This document shows positions 12,768-19,377 of a DNA stretch of 64,000 nucleotides, in pieces. Each line of letters begins with the position of its first letter. The stretch's first letter is position 1. Origin of the DNA: a virus. The translations under genes and the position numbers were made by a program. The notes beneath the pieces are model-generated. The model searched no databases. It saw only the letters and a program-made list of their open reading frames with translations, and had not been told where the DNA came from. The DNA lies in the IMG/VR virus record IMGVR_UViG_3300027973_000053, positions 1 through 64,000 of that record. One strand, given 5' to 3'.

Positions 12768-14113
12768 TTTACTATCATTATTTGTTTAACTAATTCATAA
12801 TAAGGAGAACAAGCTGAAAGGGGGTTAATTCTTAAATTCTTATCCGGTACTTTATCTTGAAATTCACCCTTAAAGAATAATCCATGACCAGATTCAGTTA
12901 CCCCTGCATTGTGGTATATGTTACATTCATTGTATCTTTCTATTGTATCGGTAGCCCAAGCGAAATCAAAGAATTTATGTGGTATAGTCTTTTTACCTAG
13001 CTTCCATAAACACCATAAAACAGCCCACATATCAGCAGCAAATATTTGTAGTTCGTGGTATTGTGGGTTTTGTGCTTTAATGTAGTTGTTTCGTTGGGTT
13101 ATCTTTAAAAATAGTTCCTCCGATATTTTTTCCACTTCCTCCCAAAAGTCCGCAGATACATTTTTAATCAAGTATTGAGCCCCTATGCAGTTGTGTTCGT
13201 TATCCCTTACTACTCTTAATGGTATTTGTGCTATTTGACACATATACTCTAATACATTGTGTTCTTTGCTTGCTATGTAATCGTGGCTTATGTAAAACCT
13301 TACATCACTTCCATAACATATATCATCTTGTAAGAAAGGAGTAAAGTCTAAATCATTCTTTGTAAATATCATATCGCAATCGTGGTAGAAAAATGTTTTA
13401 ATCTCTGGGTGTTTTGCGAAATGTTGTTTTAATAGGTTAGGTCGGATAGAGGAAGGATAATGCTTGGTTGCTCTTGTATCTAAGTAATAATGAAAACTTA
13501 AATTGGTATGTGAATCAGCTATACTTAAGGGGAGTACCGAAAAGCTAAGGTTAACAGAAGATACCGTTCCTCCTATTGATACTATATGCACTTCATATTT
13601 AGGGTTATCCAATATACCCATTTCATTAAAGTTTCTTAGCATTACTTCTAGCTGCCAAGCATAGTATTTTGTATTGGGTTGGGCACAAATGAAATATAGT
13701 TTTTCATTTTGTCGGTGATATACCGAATCCGCTTGGTTTTCTTCCCCCACTTCTGCCAAGCCTTCCGTAAAGTGTTGAACAAATCTTTCGTAGAATTTAG
13801 GAGTAAGTAGCAAAGAGTCAATTTGCCTTGTTGCAGAAAATTCCTTTCCAGCTTCTTCTTCGCTTGCTACTTTTTCATACCAAGTATATGATTGCCTTGT
13901 TGCAGAACCTTCCATTTTAGCTTTTTCATCTAATCCTACATTCTTTTTTTCATCTTGCATAATACTTTCAATAAATCTTCTTTCGTATTCCTTGTGTATT
14001 ATTTCTTCATGTTCCCCAACAATAGCTTTTTTCAAAGATTCTACTTCTGATATAGCTTCTTTTATTTCAGATTCTAATCCCTTTAATCTTGATAGCAGTT
14101 TGTTTATTGACAT
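12764..14113 (-). CDS. Glycosyltransferase-like protein with coiled-coil N-terminus
   Basis: A 449-residue protein. Residues 1-70 form a coiled coil (LKGLESEIKEAISEVESLKK), and a linker repeats a short SATRQ motif at two places. From about residue 130 it reads like a GT-A sugar transferase; near residue 242 there is FFYHDCDMIFTK, in which D-C-D fits the metal-binding D-x-D motif and is followed by the hydrophobic strand of this fold. Later comes QIFAADMWAVLW, a conserved-type helix. Unlike its neighbours, it has a complete promoter (14130-14160) and sits downstream of a terminator, so it is separately expressed. Donor and acceptor are unknown. Confidence 0.65.
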   Translation of the reverse strand: MSINKLLSRLKGLESEIKEAISEVESLKKAIVGEHEEIIHKEYERRFIESIMQDEKKNVGLDEKAKMEGSATRQSYTWYEKVASEEEAGKEFSATRQIDSLLLTPKFYERFVQHFTEGLAEVGEENQADSVYHRQNEKLYFICAQPNTKYYAWQLEVMLRNFNEMGILDNPKYEVHIVSIGGTVSSVNLSFSVLPLSIADSHTNLSFHYYLDTRATKHYPSSIRPNLLKQHFAKHPEIKTFFYHDCDMIFTKNDLDFTPFLQDDICYGSDVRFYISHDYIASKEHNVLEYMCQIAQIPLRVVRDNEHNCIGAQYLIKNVSADFWEEVEKISEELFLKITQRNNYIKAQNPQYHELQIFAADMWAVLWCLWKLGKKTIPHKFFDFAWATDTIERYNECNIYHNAGVTESGHGLFFKGEFQDKVPDKNLRINPLSACSPYYELVKQIMIVK

Positions 14114-14129
14114 AATGTGTATTTTTAAG

Positions 14130-14160
14130 CAAATATACTTAAATTAATTGAAAAAACAAA
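14130..14160 (-). promoter_or_regulatory. Promoter, TTTG-N19-TATATTTG
   Basis: On the minus strand TTTG (14157-14160) and TATATTTG (14130-14137) are separated by exactly 19 bases, a full Bacteroidota promoter. It is 17 bases from the start codon at 14113. It overlaps the T-rich tail of the terminator upstream. Confidence 0.75.
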
Positions 14161-14187
14161 ACCCCCTATGTAGAAACACAAGGGGTT
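14150..14187 (-). terminator. Rho-independent terminator
   Basis: AACCCC and GGGGTT arms enclose about 15 bases; the minus strand then runs into a T-rich tail. It follows the 572-residue virion gene, whose stop is about 40 bases upstream. Confidence 0.7.
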
Positions 14188-14226
14188 GCTTTAACCAAAA
14201 AAAATACACATGAAACCAAAACTAAA

Positions 14227-15945
14227 CTAAGACATTGCTTCTTGACAGATTATATCCACACCCACATCTGATGCTGTACCTGATTGGGTGCTTACTGCAA
14301 TAGTCAAAAAGTCGGGTAAATTACCACGAATTGTATTATAAAGGGGGAAAAGTTGGGATAAGTCAATATCTTGTAATCCCGAACCACCCGCAGGGGCTGT
14401 AAACTTAAATACTACCTCTCCACCATACATAGAAGTTCCGGATACATCTCTTTCGGCAAAGGATGAACCCGCCCCCAATGCTGAAAGTGCCTGAAAGCTA
14501 GAGCCTACGACAATAACAGGGCTATTCGGAACAGATGCAATCAATTCTACTTGACAAATAGCAGAAGTCGAAATCATCAATCTGCGAGGCAAAATTTGAC
14601 CTCTATTTAACAATCCAATAGTATAAGTCAATCCCGAAGTTAAGGCGGCAGGAAGTGGTAATCCGGTTGCTACATCTTGAACAGTTAAGGTAGTAGAAGT
14701 ATTCCCTGTAATTCTTGCGGTAATGGGTGCGGTAGTTGTTCCTACAACGGTTATAGTTCCGGCATTTGTAAGCAAGGTTACAGTAACTTGTGTTGTTGAA
14801 ATTACACTTGCTACTGACCAAGTTCCGTTCCATCCGGCAGGGGTAAAGCCTGAAAGATTAATGATATTACCCGGTGCAAGTGAGTGAGCCGAAGTAAATG
14901 TAATTGTTCCTACAAACCCTGCCGTTGAAGTACCCACTGTAATTGCAGGCATAGGTGCTGATGGCATATAAACAAATCTACCTTTCCATTGGTCGGTAGT
15001 CCACGATGCACCCCCTACTACAAGTGTGGTTGTACTTCCTCCGGTAGATGCAGAATTGGCTTGTGTGAACTCAATAGTACCCGCAACACGATTGCGGATA
15101 GTAAGTACCGGATAACGAGTAGTGGCAGCAGCAACAGTTCTTCGTGGTGTACCTAAAGCCATACCATAAGAGTATGTAAATCCTCTTTGGTCGTCTGCAC
15201 CACCTTCACAAATAACTGATACTCCATAGTGAATCATATCATTTTGGGCGGTAGTTACTCCGGTATTTCTTTGTTCATATCTTACAGGTAGGTTTCCTGT
15301 TCTTGCCCAAGCTGCGGTATTTCCACTTCTATTTCCAAAGGCGTATGTATGCAAAAGAATTTGTTTACCATTAATTGTTACTCCGAATCTTACTACTCCT
15401 GCACCATACCAAGCATACTCTATCCACATCATTTGAATCCTAGTCCAATCTACTAAATCAAGTCTAGTTGCACCATCTCCGTTCCATTGGTCTAAAGTTG
15501 TACGAAGTTCCGTAATTGCACCTGTCCCACCGCCATCTGAACGAACAACCACACACATACCTGATGGGTTTGCGGCAGTTGTTGTACCATTTTGCTCAAA
15601 AAATGCACCATTACTATCATCAAAAAATCCTACCCGATTCACTTGGTTCGCAAGGGCAGTACCAAAAGTTACGGCAGCAGCCATAAACATTGATTTGCCC
15701 GGTTGATAACGCTGATAAGGTCTTGATTGACGGATTGTAATATCTCCCGAAGCAGTAGTTAAACGCATACGCACACCACCGATACTGGGCAAATGTGTTA
15801 TAGTTCCACCACCTGTTGTAAATGATTCCCAACGCAAGGGTTGAGCACCATATTCAAAATCCGCATCATAGATATTTTGGTGTCTTGTTGTTTTTAATCT
15901 ACCAAAGACATCTGTATTTTCAACTAATAAGACTGTATCGGACAT
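14227..15945 (-). CDS. Virion fibre or head-fibre-like protein
   Basis: A 572-residue beta-rich, Thr/Gly-rich protein with little charge, typical of phage exterior proteins. Residues 1-290 look like a lectin-like or trimeric domain. From about 330 there is an Ig-like domain with the frequent phage pattern GFTPAGWNGTWSVASVIST (cf. TPAGYNGTY). The C-terminal 120 residues form another beta domain. It is the first gene of a minus-strand unit that ends at a terminator, and the lysis cassette lies upstream. The exact location on the particle is unknown; head decoration and tail fibre both fit. Confidence 0.6.
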   Translation of the reverse strand: MSDTVLLVENTDVFGRLKTTRHQNIYDADFEYGAQPLRWESFTTGGGTITHLPSIGGVRMRLTTASGDITIRQSRPYQRYQPGKSMFMAAAVTFGTALANQVNRVGFFDDSNGAFFEQNGTTTAANPSGMCVVVRSDGGGTGAITELRTTLDQWNGDGATRLDLVDWTRIQMMWIEYAWYGAGVVRFGVTINGKQILLHTYAFGNRSGNTAAWARTGNLPVRYEQRNTGVTTAQNDMIHYGVSVICEGGADDQRGFTYSYGMALGTPRRTVAAATTRYPVLTIRNRVAGTIEFTQANSASTGGSTTTLVVGGASWTTDQWKGRFVYMPSAPMPAITVGTSTAGFVGTITFTSAHSLAPGNIINLSGFTPAGWNGTWSVASVISTTQVTVTLLTNAGTITVVGTTTAPITARITGNTSTTLTVQDVATGLPLPAALTSGLTYTIGLLNRGQILPRRLMISTSAICQVELIASVPNSPVIVVGSSFQALSALGAGSSFAERDVSGTSMYGGEVVFKFTAPAGGSGLQDIDLSQLFPLYNTIRGNLPDFLTIAVSTQSGTASDVGVDIICQEAMS

Positions 15946-15955
15946 AGTTTTGTTT

Positions 15956-16318
15956 TTATTTTTTAAATAATGTTTTTACAAGTTCCCATATAATAGCTAT
16001 AAAAACACCCATTCCAAGTGAAATACCAACTAATTTGTTTTTATAACTTTTTAAATCTTCTACTTCTTTTTTTATTGTTGCTGGGTCTGTTTTTTTTATT
16101 TCGCTAATATCTGATTCAATCGCACTTATATCTTCTTTAATTTTTTTTAGTTCTTGCAATATCCCCTCTTGCCCAAACTCTTTATCTCCTATTACTACAT
16201 CGTGAAGTTTTGATACCTTTTTTTCCATTGTATGTATGATGCCGACAATATCAGACCAACTAGCTAGAAAATCTCTGTTTTCATTCAGTAAATCTTTTAT
16301 GTTTGTTGTGGGGGGCAT
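15956..16318 (-). CDS. Lysis-cassette protein, coiled coil plus C-terminal membrane helix
   Basis: A 120-residue protein with heptad-like charged helices (EGILQELKKIKEDISAIESD) and a C-terminal membrane helix (GISLGMGVFIAIIWELVKTL). This layout matches hemolysin XhlA-type proteins that accompany phage holins and endolysins. Its start codon overlaps the amidase stop by 1 base, so the two are coupled. A holin-accessory or membrane-bound regulator of lysis is likely. It carries no signal peptide. Confidence 0.6.
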   Translation of the reverse strand: MPPTTNIKDLLNENRDFLASWSDIVGIIHTMEKKVSKLHDVVIGDKEFGQEGILQELKKIKEDISAIESDISEIKKTDPATIKKEVEDLKSYKNKLVGISLGMGVFIAIIWELVKTLFKK

Positions 16319-16857
16319 TACAATACTATTTTTTCGTATTTTTCAATAATGTTTGCTACACCACTTGCCAACGAAAAAAAGTTTTGGTCGTAGTTGCTCA
16401 TATCTTCTGCATTATCTATAAAGCAAATTTCCAAAAGGCAAACAGTTCCTTGTTCACGCATTAATCCAAGCCTACCTCTATGACTTTCTGATTCTGATTT
16501 CACTCCCCTATTTGTTACACCAAGTATTTCAGATGTTAAGGCAGATAGTTCTTGTGCAAACATTTTATCCAATCGGTCTGCATCATTACCTACAAGTGCA
16601 GTAGTACCGGAAGCTGTTTTATTAAATGCGTCAAAGTGAAATTCTATTACTACTGAACCTTCGCCTGTTTCTATTCTTTTTAGGTATTGGGCTAAACTTT
16701 CTTCATCATTATCGGTGATTACCTTTAGCCCCTTTTGCTGGCAATATTTTACTACTGCATCCCTAAACTTGATTGTTTCGGCTGCTTCTGTTCTGTTATT
16801 TACACCCGAAGCACCGGGGTCGTGATTATTGTGTCCTGCGGAAATAAAACAAGCCAT
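16318..16857 (-). CDS. N-acetylmuramoyl-L-alanine amidase endolysin
   Basis: A 179-residue Amidase_3 enzyme that cuts between MurNAc and L-alanine of peptidoglycan. The zinc ligands are in place: H9 in SAGHNNHDPG, E24 in RTEAAE, H74 in EFHFDA. The catalytic E143 is in CLLEICFIDN. The protein consists of the catalytic domain only; there is no binding module and no signal peptide, so release needs the holin. Its start touches the holin-like gene, and the 120-residue membrane protein follows, making a compact lysis cluster. Confidence 0.9.
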   Translation of the reverse strand: MACFISAGHNNHDPGASGVNNRTEAAETIKFRDAVVKYCQQKGLKVITDNDEESLAQYLKRIETGEGSVVIEFHFDAFNKTASGTTALVGNDADRLDKMFAQELSALTSEILGVTNRGVKSESESHRGRLGLMREQGTVCLLEICFIDNAEDMSNYDQNFFSLASGVANIIEKYEKIVL

Positions 16858-17096
16858 TATTGTTGATTTTCGGGTGGATTCTTAGCGGTTAATTGAGAAG
16901 TAAGCCCTACTGCTGCACAAAAAGCTATGGTGTATTTACAAATAGACAAAGCCCAATTGTCAAGATTAAGGCTTAGTGATGTATTAGCTAACCAAACGGC
17001 AGTTGCAGAAGAACCGATAGTTATTGCAAGTCTTTTTACTTTAGAAAAGAAAGGGGGAATTTCAGCTTTCCATCTTTTAACAAATAAAGAATTCAT
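16857..17096 (-). CDS. Holin-like membrane protein
   Basis: A 79-residue protein with a short basic N-terminus, a hydrophobic segment around residues 24-40 (AITIGSSATAVWLAN) and a second around 50-68 (CKYTIAFCAAVGLTSQL), then a polar proline-rich end. Two membrane helices in under 100 residues directly upstream of an endolysin is the classic holin layout. The assignment rests on topology and context only. Confidence 0.65.
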   Translation of the reverse strand: MNSLFVKRWKAEIPPFFSKVKRLAITIGSSATAVWLANTSLSLNLDNWALSICKYTIAFCAAVGLTSQLTAKNPPENQQ

Positions 17097-17144
17097 GTGC
17101 TATTATTTTTGTAAATATATAGCACAATAAAATAAATAATAAAA

Positions 17145-17585
17145 TTAAAGTTTTGTTATTACAAAAATTGATAAAATGAGCAAAAATGCTTGCGAAGCCC
17201 TTGACCTAAATTTAACTTTGGCAAATTCCTTATCTTTTTTTCTTGCATATTCTTCGCAGTTTTGTAGGGATATCCGGTAATTATTGATTGAACCTAAGTA
17301 CCCTTGTGCGATTTGCTTATTTAACAAAGAATCTTTTTTGTAGCTATTTATCTTCTTTTGCAGTAGGGAAGTGTCTTGCTTTAAATATTCGTTTTCCTTT
17401 TGAACTATATCAAGTTTCAGCAAATCTTTTACGATAAATACTGCGGTTTCTTTTGTTGTTACTACCAATGAATCATTTTTCTTTACGATTAGCGTATCTT
17501 TCTGCCCAATACCTTTGAATTGAATCAATAGACAAAGAATTAGCAAGGCTATCTTTGATAAGGTAAATTTGATAATCTGTTTCAT
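17145..17585 (-). CDS. Spanin-like protein, overlapping partner
   Basis: A 146-residue protein with an N-terminal hydrophobic segment (ALLILCLLIQFKGIG), a long periplasmic coiled coil (KENEYLKQDTSLLQKKINSY) and a C-terminal hydrophobic stretch (AFLLILSIFVIT). It begins 113 bases inside the upstream membrane/coiled-coil gene, in another frame. Such nested pairs recall Rz/Rz1 spanins, which bridge the inner and outer membranes in the last step of lysis of Gram-negative hosts. It lacks the small lipoprotein form of an Rz1, so the topology is tentative. Confidence 0.55.
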   Translation of the reverse strand: MKQIIKFTLSKIALLILCLLIQFKGIGQKDTLIVKKNDSLVVTTKETAVFIVKDLLKLDIVQKENEYLKQDTSLLQKKINSYKKDSLLNKQIAQGYLGSINNYRISLQNCEEYARKKDKEFAKVKFRSRASQAFLLILSIFVITKL

Positions 17586-17799
17586 ATTTAATTTTTATTT
17601 TGTTTCTTAATTTTTGTATTGAATCTCTTTCGTTGTTGCTTACTTGTAGTAATACTTCCAAAGCTGCAACCTTACTTTTATATGAATCCAAAGAATCTTT
17701 GTTTGCAGGAAGATATTTAGTTTTTTCGGGTGAACCAACTAATACCTTAATAAGCAAAAAAGCTATAATACCTAAGTATAAAAAGTCTTTTAGTTTCAT
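17473..17799 (-). CDS. Spanin-like protein (Rz-type)
   Basis: A 108-residue protein with an N-terminal membrane anchor (FLYLGIIAFLLIKVLVG, residues 6-22) followed by a charged helical region (SLDSYKSKVAALEVLLQVSN) and a C-terminal helix (DSIQRYWAERYANRKEK). That anchor plus periplasmic coiled coil layout is that of an Rz-type inner-membrane spanin. It lies in the lysis cluster and overlaps the following gene out of frame by 113 bases. Its start is coupled to the stop of the upstream gene by an ATGA overlap. Confidence 0.55.
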   Translation of the reverse strand: MKLKDFLYLGIIAFLLIKVLVGSPEKTKYLPANKDSLDSYKSKVAALEVLLQVSNNERDSIQKLRNKIKIKYETDYQIYLIKDSLANSLSIDSIQRYWAERYANRKEK

Positions 17800-17993
17800 T
17801 GTTTTGATTTTTCAAATGAAATGCTCCAATTTGCAATTTGTATTCTTTTCGTAAAACCATTTCTTTCGCTAAATGTTAAATCATGTACAGATACATTTTT
17901 AAAAAATAAGATTATATTAAATAACCTTATCCAACCACACCCTTGAAAATAAAAAAATGTGATACAACCAATACTTTTAAAATAATATTTCAT
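17796..17993 (-). CDS. Small hypothetical protein, possible membrane segment
   Basis: A 65-residue protein that I do not recognise. The first half is hydrophobic and aromatic (YYFKSIGCITFFYFQGCGWI, then RLFNIILFF), the second half is polar and beta-like (TFSERNGFTKRIQIANWSIS). Both its start and stop form ATGA overlaps with neighbouring genes, which strongly supports it. It lies upstream of the spanin-like genes. Confidence 0.55.
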   Translation of the reverse strand: MKYYFKSIGCITFFYFQGCGWIRLFNIILFFKNVSVHDLTFSERNGFTKRIQIANWSISFEKSKQ

Positions 17994-18115
17994 CTTGCAT
18001 ATTTTATCAGTAAGTTAATATACTGCTGCGGAGGAAATTTCGCTTTCTTCTTTACTTTTTTTTCTTGTTCCCTTTTTAAATGCTTTGCTAATAAAAAATT
18101 AATTTGCGTTTTCAT
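17990..18115 (-). CDS. Small basic protein
   Basis: A 41-residue basic frame, MKTQINFLLAKHLKREQEKK then VKKKAKFPPQQYINLLIK. The stop overlaps the ATG of the next gene (ATGA). I do not recognise it. Confidence 0.5.
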   Translation of the reverse strand: MKTQINFLLAKHLKREQEKKVKKKAKFPPQQYINLLIKYAR

Positions 18116-18132
18116 AAAATATAATGTGATAA

Positions 18133-18387
18133 TTAATAAGGAATTACAGATACATAAATTATATCACCTTTTTTAAATCTAGCTTTTATAAGGTCATAAC
18201 CGTAAGGTATTTTGGCAGTTATATATCCATGATTACTTTCTGATGTAAATGCAATCCCATCAATAACAAATTCAGTTCCTGCTATTTTAAAATTATTAAA
18301 AATATCAATAATTTCTTGTAGTGCTTGCCCCTTGCTTATTTTATGATTGCAAAGGCTGTCAATTATTTCTTCAAATTTTTGTGCCAT
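18133..18387 (-). CDS. Hypothetical protein
   Basis: An 84-residue protein that I do not recognise, starting MAQKFEEIIDSLCNHKISKG and ending with a basic beta segment (KGDIIYVSVIPY). It is the first gene of the run of small genes leading into the lysis cluster and is preceded by a complete promoter. Its start region shares DNA with a divergent plus-strand gene, so the two are likely regulated together. Confidence 0.6.
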   Translation of the reverse strand: MAQKFEEIIDSLCNHKISKGQALQEIIDIFNNFKIAGTEFVIDGIAFTSESNHGYITAKIPYGYDLIKARFKKGDIIYVSVIPY

Positions 18388-18404
18388 AACTATATTTTAT
18401 CTTT

Positions 18405-18435
18405 CAAAGTTACTTAAAGTAATTATATTTACAAA
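18405..18435 (-). promoter_or_regulatory. Promoter, TTTG-N19-TAACTTTG
   Basis: On the minus strand TTTG (18432-18435), 19 bases and TAACTTTG (18405-18412) form a full match. It drives the 84-residue gene and probably the lysis-side genes. Confidence 0.75.
18424..18431 (+). promoter_or_regulatory. Possible divergent -7 box
   Basis: TATATTTA on the plus strand, 14 bases before the ATG at 18446. No TTTG lies at the expected distance upstream. It overlaps the minus-strand promoter, so the two would compete. Confidence 0.4.
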
Positions 18436-18445
18436 AAATATTTTT

Positions 18446-18685
18446 ATGTCAGCAAAAAGACCACCAATAAACTATCAAAAGAAGTACAACATGACAGCAT
18501 CTGAATACCTTAAAATAAAGGAAATTCGCAACAATGCAACAGGAATGATAAAGGATGGTAAGATGTGGGTATTATGGGAAGGTGAGTGGATATTAGAAAG
18601 TGAGTTTAAGGAAATGTTTCCTATACCTCAAATGCTTTATATGGCAAAAGAAAACCCCGATAAAAGAAAAGACTACCTTAAATAG
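18446..18685 (+). CDS. Lone plus-strand hypothetical protein
   Basis: A 79-residue basic protein beginning MSAKRPPINYQKKYNMTASE, with a WVLWEGEWILESEF segment. I do not recognise it. An upstream in-frame start at 18347 would encode 33 hydrophobic residues antisense to the neighbour, so the ATG at 18446, preceded by a TATATTTA box, is preferred. It is one of only two plus-strand genes inside the 50-kb minus-strand block and ends in its own terminator, so it is probably independently timed. Confidence 0.65.
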   Translation: MSAKRPPINYQKKYNMTASEYLKIKEIRNNATGMIKDGKMWVLWEGEWILESEFKEMFPIPQMLYMAKENPDKRKDYLK

Positions 18686-18697
18686 TAGTCTTTCTTT
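18668..18697 (+). terminator. Rho-independent terminator
   Basis: AAAGACTAC and GTAGTCTTT pair in nine base pairs around an 8-base loop that contains the stop codon of the 79-residue gene; CTTT follows. The hairpin is symmetric, so it could also end minus-strand transcripts. Confidence 0.7.
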
Positions 18698-18715
18698 GGG
18701 ATAGGGGGGCAGAAA

Positions 18716-19045
18716 TTACTTGTACAAAATATCAAATAGGATAGGATAGGTTTCCTTTGTTTTAATCTCTCCCACTTTTTCTGCAAGGTCTAGGGGGAAA
18801 TTTTTTATCAAATCTTCGATGTTGTAATCGGTGTTCATTAGTTCTTCTGTTTCTTCTTCGGGGGCAGGCAGAATTTCGGTTAATTGCTTTGCAAACTTGT
18901 TTAAGAAGTATTTGCTTTTCAAATCAAGTTCTTGTTTTAAGATACCTTGTGTAATAACTGTTGTTTCGTTTGTTTGGGTATTAGATACCATCATTCCAAA
19001 TAGTTCAAAAGATAGTTCCTTTAATTGGCTAAATTTTAGTGTCAT
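18716..19045 (-). CDS. Hypothetical protein
   Basis: A 109-residue acidic, helical protein that I do not recognise, starting MTLKFSQLKELSFELFGMMV, with PAPEEETEELMNTDYN in the middle. The size and helix-rich, acidic look would fit a small chaperone for the adjacent tail fibre, but nothing proves it. A TACCTTTG -7 box lies upstream at 19057-19064. Confidence 0.6.
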   Translation of the reverse strand: MTLKFSQLKELSFELFGMMVSNTQTNETTVITQGILKQELDLKSKYFLNKFAKQLTEILPAPEEETEELMNTDYNIEDLIKNFPLDLAEKVGEIKTKETYPILFDILYK

Positions 19046-19056
19046 ATTTTAGGTTT

Positions 19057-19064
19057 TGTCAAAG
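19057..19064 (-). promoter_or_regulatory. Putative -7 box
   Basis: TACCTTTG on the minus strand, 11 bases before the start of the 109-residue gene; no matching TTTG box at the 19-base distance. Confidence 0.35.
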
Positions 19065-19072
19065 GTAGGTAA

Positions 19073-19366
19073 TTATTTTAATTTTTCGGTTTCTTGAATT
19101 AATGTTAATCCAAGTTGTTTTGCCGCCCAATCCCAAGCATCTTGATTGGTTTGCCAATTTTCATAATCCTTTCCTGTTATTGTTAAATTACCATCTACTA
19201 ATTTTTCCCCTTGAATATTTTCCCCTTCTTTATTTGTAGTTTCTGCAAATAAAACATAATAGAACATTGCAGAATCTTTAAAGTTATCTGTTCCTGACAA
19301 AGTCATATACTTTGCTGGTTTTTTTACTCCATTTATCCAAATGTTTTCCGGTTGTATTTTTTTCAT
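19073..19366 (-). CDS. Fibre-associated hypothetical protein
   Basis: A 97-residue protein starting MKKIQPENIWINGVKKPAKY, with a segment MTLSGTDNFKDSAMFYYVLF. I recall short proteins of this type immediately after tail-fibre genes in Bacteroidota phages. It may be a chaperone or a minor virion component; this is inference. An in-frame start at 19426 would reach inside the fibre gene and is less likely. Confidence 0.6.
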   Translation of the reverse strand: MKKIQPENIWINGVKKPAKYMTLSGTDNFKDSAMFYYVLFAETTNKEGENIQGEKLVDGNLTITGKDYENWQTNQDAWDWAAKQLGLTLIQETEKLK

Positions 19367-19377
19367 TTTTTTTGTTT

